DNA from: Myxococcales bacterium
GTDB lineage: Bacteria; Myxococcota_A; Polyangia; Nannocystales; Nannocystaceae
Reading direction: 5' to 3'
Assembly (NCBI GenBank): GCA_014240065.1
Contig: JAAZXR010000011.1
Coordinates: 26,985-90,984 of the forward strand
DNA: 64,000 nt
Part shown: piece after piece, positions 32,363 through 40,710 of the stretch
Position numbering within the stretch: the first letter of the stretch is position 1
How the letters are laid out: each line of letters begins with the position of its first letter
The notes under the pieces: generated by a model
Databases searched by the model: none
Told to the model about the DNA's origin: nothing
The model's input: only the letters and a program-made list of their open reading frames with translations
Position numbers and translations under genes: made by a program

Positions 32363-32854
32363 ATGCCCGCCGGTTTTCACGATAGGCTCACGGCGACCCT
32401 CCCCGTGAGATCTGCCGCAACGCCCTGGGATTCTCGAGAGTTCCTCTCGAGGCTGCCGGACATCCTGAACGTCGAGGTGGAGACGGCGAGAGGATCATTC
32501 CTCAAGCGTCGCGCCGACGGCACCGTGGACTTCGTCTCCCCGCTGCCGTGTCCCTACAACTACGGCGCCGCCGTCGGTCACGTCGGCGGTGACGGTGATC
32601 CCCTCGACGTCATCCTGCTCGGGGCGCGGCGAGCCCCCGGCGCCCGCGTGGACGCGCCGGTCGTCGGGGTGATCCGCTTCCTGGACGCGGGCCGCGAAGA
32701 CCATAAGATCATCTGCGGAGAGGCGCTGGGCGCCTCGACGGCACGGGGGCTCTCACGCTTCTTCCGCGTCTACACCCTCGCGAAGCGCCTGCTCAATCGT
32801 CGTCGCGCCCTGACGGGCGAGACCGCCTTCCTCGGCGTCTACGTCCGCGAATAA
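32363..32854 (+). CDS. ppa: inorganic pyrophosphatase, divergent family I
   Basis: Hydrolyses pyrophosphate to phosphate. It has 163 residues from the ATG at 32363; an ATG at 32270 would add 31 residues of shadow-like composition. Motifs are RGSFLKRRADGTVDFVSPLP, CPYNYGAAVG (equivalent to PYNYGF), the metal-binding DGDPLDVILLG (about residue 76), VGVIRFLDAGREDHKIICGEA, and a short C-terminus. The sequence is more divergent than standard Ppa but the metal-binding Asp residues are kept. It is divergent from the TetR gene, with no obvious operon partner. Confidence 0.85.
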   Translation: MPAGFHDRLTATLPVRSAATPWDSREFLSRLPDILNVEVETARGSFLKRRADGTVDFVSPLPCPYNYGAAVGHVGGDGDPLDVILLGARRAPGARVDAPVVGVIRFLDAGREDHKIICGEALGASTARGLSRFFRVYTLAKRLLNRRRALTGETAFLGVYVRE

Positions 32855-32888
32855 CTGTGGGGCCTCTCCAACCACGACACCGTCGCCG

Positions 32889-35243
32889 TTACTGGGCAGC
32901 GGTCGCCGTCGCCGCCGTCGCCGCCGCGGCTGGCTCGGCGACGCTCGGCTCCACACCCATCTCGCGGAGCAGATGCTCCGCGCCATCCACCGCGTCCATC
33001 AGCCACATCACGTAGCGAAAGTCGACCTGGATGGAGCGGGTGATCTCCGGCATGAAGATCCAATCGCTCGCCATCGCCTCGTAGTTGCCGTCGAACGCGA
33101 GCCCGACGATTTCTCCCGCCGCGTTGATGCACGCCGATCCTGAATTGCCGCCTGTGATGTCGAGGTCCGCCAAGAAGTCCACGGGCACCTCGCCGATCTC
33201 CTCGTCGATATACGCGCCGTATTCCCCGCGCTTGGCCGCCTCGAGGACGGGCTCGGGCACCACGAATGGCGCCTCCCCCGTGTGTTTGGCGACCACCTCC
33301 GACAGCTTCGTAAACGGGGTGTAGACCGCCGCTTGTGGGGTCGGTCGATATCCTCGCACGGTGCCGTAGGTCACGCGGAGGGTGCTGTTCGCGTCGGGCG
33401 CCAAGGTGGCCCCCTTGTAGGCGCGGAGCGCCTCAACATAGACGGGCGTCAACGCCGATCGCGCCGCCCGGTAGGTTTCATCGCGCACGTTGGCGGCCTT
33501 CCGCGCCTCAAGGAGCGCGGAGGCGAGCGTTAAGAACGGATCGCGCAGGGTCTTGCTCTTGGCGCCGCTCTGCAGCTTCTCGACGTCGCGCCGGTCAAGG
33601 GATCGCCGCAGCTTCAGCACCGCGTCCACGTCACCGAGGTCGCTGGCTGCGTACATCTCCTCTACGAGCGCGTCGATCGCCGCGTCATCCCTGGGCCCGT
33701 CTCCGAGCACCACGCCCAGCACGTCGGGCTGTTGGTCGGCCGGGAGCGCCGCGGCTCGCTTCAACGCGAGCCCGAACAAGGCGGCGTCCGCTCTGGGTGC
33801 GAAGGTCCGTTGGGACGCTGTGAGCGACGTGCGCATCGCCTTATCCTTGGCTCCCTCGCCCTTCTCGCCCTGCGCCTTTTTCTTCCCCTTCTTCTTCCCC
33901 TTCTTCCCCTTCGCCGGCTCCCGCTTCTCGGCGCCGCGCAAGATCGCGAAGGCGCGCGAGAGCAGCGTCGAACCGCCGAGGATCTCCGACTCCGCATAGC
34001 GCGTCGTGGCGCTTGCGAACCGGGGCGCGTCGAGCGTGGCCAGGTCATCGAGGACGGCCCCATATTTCTCGGTCCGCCCCGCGTCGGCGGCGATCCACGC
34101 GCGGAGTTGTTCTTGGTCCTCAGCCTTCACCTTCACCAGCCCGCCTTTACTCAGGCCATCGAGCATGCCGCGGTTGTTGGTCAAGCCGTTGTTCCACCCC
34201 CGGAGCCGGCGATTGACCTTGATCGCGAGCTCCGGATCCTCCGCCGCGAGCTTCTCGAGGACCGAGATCCGCTGCTGGTAGCGCTCGATGGCGTACGGGT
34301 AGTAGCTGTCGGTCATGAACTCTGCGAGGTCGGCCGTCGCGAGGCGGTTGGTTCGACCCGGATAGCCGGCGACCATGACCAAGTCTCCCTCTCGCAGCGG
34401 CTTCGTCGCGACCTTGAGGTGGTGCGCCGGCGAGAACGGCACGTTGTCCTCCGAGTAGTCGGCGGGCTTGCCGTCGGGTCCGACATAGGCCCGCAGAAAC
34501 GTGAAGTCCCCCGTGTGCCTCGGCCACCGCCAGTTGTCGATCTCCCCGCCGTAGACCCCCACGCCCTCGTGGGGGGCGTAGACCAACCGCACATCGCGGA
34601 TGGCCATGGCCTTCGCCTGGTAGAATTCTGCTCCCTCGAAGAAGGAGCGGATGCTGCAACGGACGTCCTCATCCTCCGCGTTGCAGCGCTCCTCGAGTGA
34701 CTTGATATTCTCTTCGATCTTCGCGAATCGCTCGCCCGCGTCTGTGAGCTCCTCCGTGCCTTCCTGCACCTGCTCGGTGACCTCTTCCACCGCCGTCGTC
34801 ACAAAAATTTGCTGGCGTGGGCCCGCCCACAACTCTTCGCTGCGATCGGTGGCGAGGTATCCATCCTTGAGCAGGTTGCGCTCCGCGGTGGAGTTGTACT
34901 GCAGCGCCACCGGCACCGCGCAGTGGTGATTCGTAACGATCAACCCGTCGGGCGACACAAAGCTCCCCGAACAAAATCCAAGCGACACGATCGCCCCGAG
35001 CGGGAACGCGGCCGGGTTCGAGAGCGCGGCGGGGTCGTACGCGATCCCCAGCGCCCGGAGCGTCTCGCCATGCGCGGCCATCTGCGTCGGCATCCACATG
35101 CCCCCTGGGTTTTCGAACGTCGGACTCTCGGCCGCCGCGACCTCCTCCGGCGCGACGACGGTGGTGGCCTGTGAGGCGCAGCCAACTGCGACGAGGAGCG
35201 CGGTGCATGGAACGAACCACGAGAACAATGATCGACGGAGCAT
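32889..35243 (-). CDS. S46-family dipeptidyl-peptidase (DPP7/DPP11 type) lipoprotein
   Basis: 784 residues from the ATG at 35243; the longer upstream frame is shadow. The signal ends at VAVGCAS, a good lipobox. The chymotrypsin-like catalytic set is present: His in IVTNHHCAVP (about 105), Asp in GEIDNWRWPRHTGDF, Ser in DITGGNSGSAC (about 700). It removes dipeptides from the N-termini of peptides in the periplasm. The FDGNYEAM segment has Gly where the acidic-specific DPP11 enzymes have Arg, suggesting preference for uncharged P1 residues as in DPP7; this is inference. An unusual Lys/Gly-rich insertion (about 443-465) sits between the two halves of the helical domain. A large shadow frame runs opposite. 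Confidence 0.93.
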   Translation of the reverse strand: MLRRSLFSWFVPCTALLVAVGCASQATTVVAPEEVAAAESPTFENPGGMWMPTQMAAHGETLRALGIAYDPAALSNPAAFPLGAIVSLGFCSGSFVSPDGLIVTNHHCAVPVALQYNSTAERNLLKDGYLATDRSEELWAGPRQQIFVTTAVEEVTEQVQEGTEELTDAGERFAKIEENIKSLEERCNAEDEDVRCSIRSFFEGAEFYQAKAMAIRDVRLVYAPHEGVGVYGGEIDNWRWPRHTGDFTFLRAYVGPDGKPADYSEDNVPFSPAHHLKVATKPLREGDLVMVAGYPGRTNRLATADLAEFMTDSYYPYAIERYQQRISVLEKLAAEDPELAIKVNRRLRGWNNGLTNNRGMLDGLSKGGLVKVKAEDQEQLRAWIAADAGRTEKYGAVLDDLATLDAPRFASATTRYAESEILGGSTLLSRAFAILRGAEKREPAKGKKGKKKGKKKAQGEKGEGAKDKAMRTSLTASQRTFAPRADAALFGLALKRAAALPADQQPDVLGVVLGDGPRDDAAIDALVEEMYAASDLGDVDAVLKLRRSLDRRDVEKLQSGAKSKTLRDPFLTLASALLEARKAANVRDETYRAARSALTPVYVEALRAYKGATLAPDANSTLRVTYGTVRGYRPTPQAAVYTPFTKLSEVVAKHTGEAPFVVPEPVLEAAKRGEYGAYIDEEIGEVPVDFLADLDITGGNSGSACINAAGEIVGLAFDGNYEAMASDWIFMPEITRSIQVDFRYVMWLMDAVDGAEHLLREMGVEPSVAEPAAAATAATATAAQ

Positions 35244-35393
35244 GGGATGGTAGCTATCACAGTTGCCGCGGACCCGGCAGCGGTCGACGACGTGACCTGG
35301 GCCCAACCCTCGTTCGCCGCGCATAGAGCGCTCGCAGGTGCTTTCGAGCGGCATCGCGGACTGCTCGTTTGTGGAACGCGCTATGTTGCCAAC

Positions 35394-36440
35394 GTGAGTG
35401 AAAGACACTCCTCGCCCGATCTGCTCGTTGGCCGCCCGCCCGCGGCCAAGCGACGCGATCGGAGGGGGCGGCGACCCCGCCGCGCCCTCGCGGCCGCGGT
35501 CTCGCTCGCCGTCCTGCACGTCTCGGGGGGGCTCCTCGGCTGTCGTGCTCCGGAACCGCCGGAGGCGGCGCCGCAGCCGGACACCTCCCCCCCCCTCGTC
35601 GATCCGCTCCGGGAAGACCAACGCTTGGCGCGACTCGACTACTGCCGCGAAGCCGTGGCGCTGAAAATTCGCGAGAGTTGGCGCGACGCTTCGCCGAACT
35701 TCCGTGCGGGCGGTCAGCTCCGCAACAACGGCCGGGTATTTTTCTACCCCGTGCACCGCGGAATTTCTCGCGCGTGTGATCAGCTGTTGCGCGACGAACA
35801 CGGTGATTTCGAGCGCTTCAGCATCACCTACGGCCGCGTCGAGCGCCTCGTCGCGCTCGCCAACCTCTACGCTGAAGATACGCGGGCGCTCCATTCTCTG
35901 GCACAAGCCCGGACCATCAGCCGCGCCTCTCAACGAGAAATAGAATCAATCTTCGCGCACATGAGGGCGCTCTACTCCGAGTGGGAGCGAGTTGAGCGGG
36001 CGCTGCAATTAAAATCATACGCGCTGCAAGCGAAGAACAATGAGGCGCTCCTCTCGCACCTTGAGGGAGCAGGAGCCCATCTTCAGCGGAGAAAGGTGGA
36101 GTTCGTGATTGAGCTTCGGAGGCTTCGCCGCTGCTATACAGATCCGCAAGAAGAGCTTGACTGCGCGTCTGTCGCAGACGCCGTCACGGCCGCCTTTCGC
36201 ACGTGGTCGACGCCAACCCCCGGAGCGGACGCGCTCGAGTTCGACCGTCAACGCGCCCAGACGTTCTGGCTCGCCACGTTTGAAGAGGACGCGACGACCC
36301 TGATCACGTTGCTCCAGAAGCGCCCGCCGAAGCTCACCGACAAGGCAGGCCCCCTCGGACTGGTCTTTGACGTCCGCGTCGACCTCGCGGTCGGGAGGCT
36401 TTTGCGGGATGCGAGCACCCTCGCCTTCGACTTCCCTTGA
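35394..36440 (+). CDS. lipoprotein of unknown function (possible DUF3829-like helical protein)
   Basis: The GTG at 35394 is preferred because the longer frame overlaps the divergent S46 gene promoter. The N-terminus has an Arg-rich leader, then a hydrophobic stretch ending in the lipobox GLLGC (Cys50). The mature part is almost entirely helical, with patterns such as RLVALANLYAEDTRALHSLAQ and EWERVERALQLKSYALQAKNNE, and a pair of Cys (RRCYTDPQEELDC). This recalls the DUF3829/YiiG lipoproteins, but I am not sure. No catalytic motif is seen. It probably sits in the periplasm and converges on the sigma factor gene. Confidence 0.75.
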   Translation: MSERHSSPDLLVGRPPAAKRRDRRGRRPRRALAAAVSLAVLHVSGGLLGCRAPEPPEAAPQPDTSPPLVDPLREDQRLARLDYCREAVALKIRESWRDASPNFRAGGQLRNNGRVFFYPVHRGISRACDQLLRDEHGDFERFSITYGRVERLVALANLYAEDTRALHSLAQARTISRASQREIESIFAHMRALYSEWERVERALQLKSYALQAKNNEALLSHLEGAGAHLQRRKVEFVIELRRLRRCYTDPQEELDCASVADAVTAAFRTWSTPTPGADALEFDRQRAQTFWLATFEEDATTLITLLQKRPPKLTDKAGPLGLVFDVRVDLAVGRLLRDASTLAFDFP

Positions 36441-36479
36441 GCCGCCACCGTTGCGCCGTCCTTGGTGAGGCCGCGCGGC

Positions 36480-37346
36480 CTACGCGGCGACTCTCGTGGG
36501 CGCGTCGTCTGCCAGATCCGCGAGACTGCGACGAAGCTTCTGCTTCACGCGCTGCTCAAGTTGTCGGACCCGCTCGCGGGACAACCCGAGATCCTTACCG
36601 AGATCGGAGAGCGTTTTTTTCTGGTCGTGACCAAACAACCGCTCACGGACGATTCTCCGCTCTCGCTCATCGAATCGACACATCGCGTCATCGACCCGCT
36701 GGCGTACGAGCCCCGCCATCTGCGAAGACTCGAACAACAAGCTCTGGTCTGAACGCTCATCGCTCAGCGTCTCCAACACTGTCGTGGTGCTGTCGCGGTA
36801 GGCCTTACCGTCGAGCGAGAGGTCCCGCCCGTCGATGCGTTGCTGCATCAGTCGAATTCGCTCCTCGGTACATCCAAACATCTCGGCGAGTCGCGGGGTG
36901 ATCTCGGGGCTCTCGCCGAGGGTGGCCAGCAGCTTCGATTTCTCGCGGTGCAGTCGGAAGAACAGCTTGCTTTGCAGCGGTCCCGTCCCAACACTGACCA
37001 TGCTCCATGACTTCAGCACGTAGGCCAGGATGTTGGCCCGCACCCAGTACGAGGCGTAGGTCATGAACCTCAAGCCACGCTGCGGCTCGAAGCGACGCAC
37101 CGCCTGCAACAAGCCGAGGTTGCCCTCCGCGACGAGCTCGGAGAGCTTGTAGCCGTAGCCCCGGTACTTCAGGGCAATTTTGACCACGTAGCGCAGGGAA
37201 CAACTGACAAGCAGATCGCCGGCGTCCTTGTCACCATCCCCAAACTCGGTGGCGAGCCGAAGCTCCTCCGCTCGATCGAGGACTGGGTAGCGCTCGATAT
37301 TCTTTTTGTAGTTCTGGAAGCCGTCGTCCGAATAAAAATGAGTCAT
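36480..37346 (-). CDS. alternative sigma-70-family factor, RpoH/SigB-SigC-like
   Basis: 288 residues from the ATG at 37346, which has GGAG five bases upstream. Region 2 is clear: DLLVSCSLRYVVKIALKYRG, LVAEGNLGLLQAVRRFEPQRGLRFMTYASYWVRANI. The QSKLFFRLHREKSKL segment after region 2.4 corresponds to the RpoH box of heat-shock sigma factors and their Myxococcus relatives. Region 4 ends with KKTLSDLGKDLGLSRERVRQLEQRVKQKLRRSL, the helix-turn-helix that reads the -35 element. It likely directs a stress or developmental regulon; no anti-sigma factor gene is adjacent. Confidence 0.93.
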   Translation of the reverse strand: MTHFYSDDGFQNYKKNIERYPVLDRAEELRLATEFGDGDKDAGDLLVSCSLRYVVKIALKYRGYGYKLSELVAEGNLGLLQAVRRFEPQRGLRFMTYASYWVRANILAYVLKSWSMVSVGTGPLQSKLFFRLHREKSKLLATLGESPEITPRLAEMFGCTEERIRLMQQRIDGRDLSLDGKAYRDSTTTVLETLSDERSDQSLLFESSQMAGLVRQRVDDAMCRFDERERRIVRERLFGHDQKKTLSDLGKDLGLSRERVRQLEQRVKQKLRRSLADLADDAPTRVAA

Positions 37347-37608
37347 GGGTGCTCCGTTCTCTCGTCCCGAGAGCGAGCGCCTCACTCAGATTGCCCTGTT
37401 TGGTTGTGGGTGTCTTCGCTCTGATGCCCCCCGGCGGCGAGCTCGGACTCCCCCGCGTGTCACGCGGTACAATGCCGTCTCCCGACGACCTGTTGGTTGT
37501 ACGCGTTCTCGGCCATCCTCCGCAAGAACTTGAGCGAAAAAAAACACGAAAAACATGCGAGGGTATGACCTCCTCCTCCGTCATCCCACATCACCTCCCC
37601 GTGAACAC

Positions 37609-38658
37609 ATGACTCACATGCGCGCAGTTTCTCTCTCGGCACACGGCGATTCGTCGGTGCTGCACTTTGGTTCCATCCCCCGCCCCTCCCTCGTCGCGGG
37701 GCACGTGCGCCTGGATGTGCACGCGTGCGCGCTCAACCGACTCGACCTCTGGGTGCGCGAGGGGCTGCCGCACCTTCACCTACAGTATCCGCATGTGCTC
37801 GGGAGCGACGTCGCCGGCGTGATCACAGAGGTCGCGGAGGATGTCTCCTCCTCTCTCGTCGGCGCCGAGGTCATCGTGAATCCCGGCGTCAGCTGCGGAC
37901 GCTGCCGCGCCTGCTTGTCGGGCCAAGACAACTTCTGCTCGGAGTATCAGATCATCGGAGAGCACATCCCCGGGGGCTACGCCGAGCAGCTCGTGGTGCC
38001 CGCCGCCAACGTCCTCGAAAAACCGGCGGGCCTGTCCATGGTGGAGGCGGCGAGCCTCCCCCTCACCTTCTTGACCGCGTGGCAGATGCTGGTCACGCGA
38101 GCGGCGGTCGAGCCCGGAGAGACGGTGCTGATCCACGCCGCGGGCAGCGGTGTCGGTGTCATGGCCGTGCAGATCGCGAAGCGGTACGGAGCCACAGTCA
38201 TCGCGCTCGCCTCGACAGAGGAGAAGCTCGCGCACGCGCGCGAACTGGGCGCGGACCACTGCATCCTCAGCGCGGGCGGCGGCTGGTATCGTGAGGTCCG
38301 CGCGCTTCCCTTCGTCGGGCGAACCGGCGTCGACGTCGTGTTTGAACACGTGGGCGCCGCCACCTGGGCGGACAGCATCAAGATCGCTCGGCGCGGCGGC
38401 CGGGTCGTCACCTGCGGCGCCTCCTCGGGTTGGGAAGCCACGACTGATCTGCGGCACGTCTTCTACCGGCAGGTGCAGATCATGGGCAGCACCATGGGAT
38501 CGAAGGGAGAGCTGTTTCGCCTCGGCCCCTTGGTCGCGCGAGGGGACATCCGCCCCGTCGTGGACCGCACCTTTCCCCTCGAAGACGCCGCGAAGGCCCA
38601 CAAATACCTGGACCAGCGTACCCAGTTTGGAAAAGTCGTATTGTCGATACGCGAATGA
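37609..38658 (+). CDS. zinc-type medium-chain dehydrogenase/reductase
   Basis: About 349 residues (ATG 37609, or ATG 37618). N-terminal GroES-like fold: ALNRLDLWVREGLP, HVLGSDVAGVITEVAED; a structural zinc site CGRCRACLSGQDNFC (about 96-110); the Rossmann fold GSGVGVMAVQIAKRYGATVIAL; and the closing EDAAKAHKYLDQRTQFGKVVLSI. It probably oxidises or reduces an alcohol, aldehyde or enone with NAD(P)(H); substrate not predictable. The catalytic-zinc Cys of classical ADH is replaced by Asn-Arg (LNRLD), which argues for a reductase. It overlaps the glycosyltransferase gene by four bases. Confidence 0.9.
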   Translation: MTHMRAVSLSAHGDSSVLHFGSIPRPSLVAGHVRLDVHACALNRLDLWVREGLPHLHLQYPHVLGSDVAGVITEVAEDVSSSLVGAEVIVNPGVSCGRCRACLSGQDNFCSEYQIIGEHIPGGYAEQLVVPAANVLEKPAGLSMVEAASLPLTFLTAWQMLVTRAAVEPGETVLIHAAGSGVGVMAVQIAKRYGATVIALASTEEKLAHARELGADHCILSAGGGWYREVRALPFVGRTGVDVVFEHVGAATWADSIKIARRGGRVVTCGASSGWEATTDLRHVFYRQVQIMGSTMGSKGELFRLGPLVARGDIRPVVDRTFPLEDAAKAHKYLDQRTQFGKVVLSIRE

Positions 38659-40196
38659 AGGGCGACGACACGACGACGCGACCCCGCGACGGGACTGGGC
38701 CCGAGCGCGCCTCCGCTCGGTGGGCCCTCGTGTTCGCGCTGACAGCCGCGGGGCTCTTCTCCCTGGGCGCGAACGATTTTTGTCTCGATGACGCGTGGAT
38801 CCACTTGAGCTACGCGAAGAGCCTGCGGCTCGGCGAGGGCCCGAGCTACAACCCCTACGACGGTGAGCTCGGCTTCTCGAGCCCCCTGTGGATGCTGCTG
38901 TTGTCACTCGCGCCGATCCAAACGTCGCCCGTGCTGTGGTCGAAGCTGTTGGGCGCGCTCTGCCACGCGGGCACCGCCTTCCTCGCGAGCCTCCTCGTCA
39001 TCCGTCTCGGCGCGGCGCGGGCCAGGCTCGAAGACCCCAAGCCCCTGCGATCCATGGGGCTGCTGGCCGGAGCGCTGGTCGCCTTTCAACCCGATCTGGT
39101 TCAAGGCGCCACCTCGGGTATGGAGGTCGCGCTGACGGCCATGCTCTGTGTCGGCGCGACGTATGCGCTGCTGCGTGAAGCCACACCGCTCGCCTTTATA
39201 TTGGGATTCGCGGCGGCGCTCGCTCGACCCGAGAGCGTCGCGTTCCTCGCGCTCGTTGGGCTCTGGCGCGCCGTCTCGACGCGCTCCGTCAAGCCGCTCG
39301 CGCCTGCGATCGGGGGCGCCGTCGCCGTCGGCATGTGGTCGTTGTATTGCTGGACCTCGTTCGGCGTCCCGTGGCCCAACACCAAATATGCCAAGGCCGC
39401 CGCCCCGGGCGTCGAGGGCTTGTCGTACCTCGTGGAGATGGTGCTGCCGCGGCAGCCGTGGCTCGTCGCGCTCACCGGCGTATTCTTGATGGGCCGCGTC
39501 CTGCTTTTGGATCGACGACGGCGCGCGTCGGCCTCGCTCAGCGGCGCGCTGGTCCTCGGATGGATCGGCACCGTCACGCTCATCGCCCTGAGTCGCCCCC
39601 TCCATGTGGGCGTGGACTTCTTTGAGTGGCGGTATTTCGCCCCCTTCGCCTGGATCCCCTACGTGGTCATCTGCGTGTCCATCGGCGATTCACGGGTGCG
39701 AGGCGTGATCGCGCTGATGACCCCGATCAGCGTGGCCACGCTCGTCTTGCTGGTGACCACGCACGCTCGGCAGCAACGTCAAGAGCGCAACGTGACAAAT
39801 CTGCACACCGCGCCCGCGCGATGGGTGGCGCGCAACGTCCCCGCGCGCGCTACCGTCGTCGTCGAGGGTGCGGGCGCGCTCCGCTTTCACACGCCTCGAA
39901 CCATGAAGATCGTGGACGCCCTCGGACTCAACGATCACGAAATTGTCCACGCCCCCTCCAGCGCCGAGCGGGTGTGTATCATCGCCGCGCGCGCTCCCGA
40001 CTACTTCGTGCTGCCCGACAACATCGCCCGCAACCTGGCGGACGCATTTCAATTCGAGCAGGTCGAGGTCTTCCTCGAGCCAGACTTCGCCCAGGTGGAT
40101 CGTGCATATCCCCTCGCTGTGCGAGTCCTCCGCTCCCACGGGCTCCATGACAAGTGGCGCACGCGATGTGACCGCATCACCGAGTCCGCGCCCTAG
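38655..40196 (+). CDS. polytopic membrane glycosyltransferase-like protein (GT-C type)
   Basis: 513 residues starting in an ATGA overlap with the dehydrogenase stop. About nine to ten hydrophobic segments cover residues 20-375 and a soluble domain of about 135 residues follows. The first periplasmic loop has DFCLDDAWIHLSYAKSL, an acidic DDA motif in the position of the catalytic Asp of GT-C lipid-linked sugar transferases, followed by YNPYDGELGFSSPLW. NPYD...GFSSPLW is a typical motif of uncharacterised mannosyltransferase-like proteins. It probably transfers a sugar from a polyprenyl-phosphate donor on the periplasmic side. Acceptor unknown. Confidence 0.8.
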   Translation: MKGDDTTTRPRDGTGPERASARWALVFALTAAGLFSLGANDFCLDDAWIHLSYAKSLRLGEGPSYNPYDGELGFSSPLWMLLLSLAPIQTSPVLWSKLLGALCHAGTAFLASLLVIRLGAARARLEDPKPLRSMGLLAGALVAFQPDLVQGATSGMEVALTAMLCVGATYALLREATPLAFILGFAAALARPESVAFLALVGLWRAVSTRSVKPLAPAIGGAVAVGMWSLYCWTSFGVPWPNTKYAKAAAPGVEGLSYLVEMVLPRQPWLVALTGVFLMGRVLLLDRRRRASASLSGALVLGWIGTVTLIALSRPLHVGVDFFEWRYFAPFAWIPYVVICVSIGDSRVRGVIALMTPISVATLVLLVTTHARQQRQERNVTNLHTAPARWVARNVPARATVVVEGAGALRFHTPRTMKIVDALGLNDHEIVHAPSSAERVCIIAARAPDYFVLPDNIARNLADAFQFEQVEVFLEPDFAQVDRAYPLAVRVLRSHGLHDKWRTRCDRITESAP

Positions 40197-40237
40197 CGCA
40201 CAGGCTCCGGCGATCGGCCGCGCCGCTCACGGCGACC

Positions 40238-40636
40238 CTAGAGCAGGTCGCCGGAAAACTCTTGGAGGTCAGGCTCGTCCACCTCGCGCCAGTCCTGCTC
40301 CCCGAGGTAGGCGTCGAGCGCGGACTGTTCGATGGGCGCCATGTATCGAAACCGGAGCCCGATAGTCTCCCAGGGGCCCGACTCCTTGCGGTGCACGACC
40401 TCCGCGAGCGCCTTCAGGTGCCGACCCCGTCCCGGCAAGGGCACCGCGATCCAGCAAAATCCATGATCGAGATCGTGATCGCCTGCGCGTCGGAAGCGAC
40501 GGCGGACCCGTTGGAGCGCCATGCCGCGCCGGGACACGTTGACGGCGAAAAACCCCTCATCCACCGCACCACGGGTACCTGGACCCACAAATGTCCCGTT
40601 CTCGAATCGTTGCTCTTCGCGTATCTCGGCTTCCAT
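40238..40636 (-). CDS. PilZ-like domain protein
   Basis: 132 residues from the ATG at 40636. The sequence has an Arg-containing N-terminal stretch (REEQRFENGTF) and NVSRRGMAL, resembling the D/NxSxxG part of the cyclic-di-GMP-binding PilZ fold. It then has strand-rich WIAVPLPGRGRHLKALAEVVHRKE and TIGLRFRYMAP, ending in a helix. The RxxxR signature is imperfect, so cyclic-di-GMP binding is uncertain. It lies downstream of the OmpA-type gene on the same strand, 74 bases away, and may be co-transcribed. Confidence 0.7.
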   Translation of the reverse strand: MEAEIREEQRFENGTFVGPGTRGAVDEGFFAVNVSRRGMALQRVRRRFRRAGDHDLDHGFCWIAVPLPGRGRHLKALAEVVHRKESGPWETIGLRFRYMAPIEQSALDAYLGEQDWREVDEPDLQEFSGDLL

Positions 40637-40710
40637 ACCTACACTGTAAGCCCATGTAGGATACGAGACAAAAATCGAGCAACTTTGACGCGAGCGCTCC
40701 CCGAAGGCCC

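Noticed and set aside
33732..34700. 322-residue frame on the plus strand inside the S46 peptidase gene
   Set aside because: Opposite strand of a gene with all catalytic motifs; the frame is open only because of high third-position GC, and its composition (Arg/Val/Leu/His-rich) is typical of shadows.
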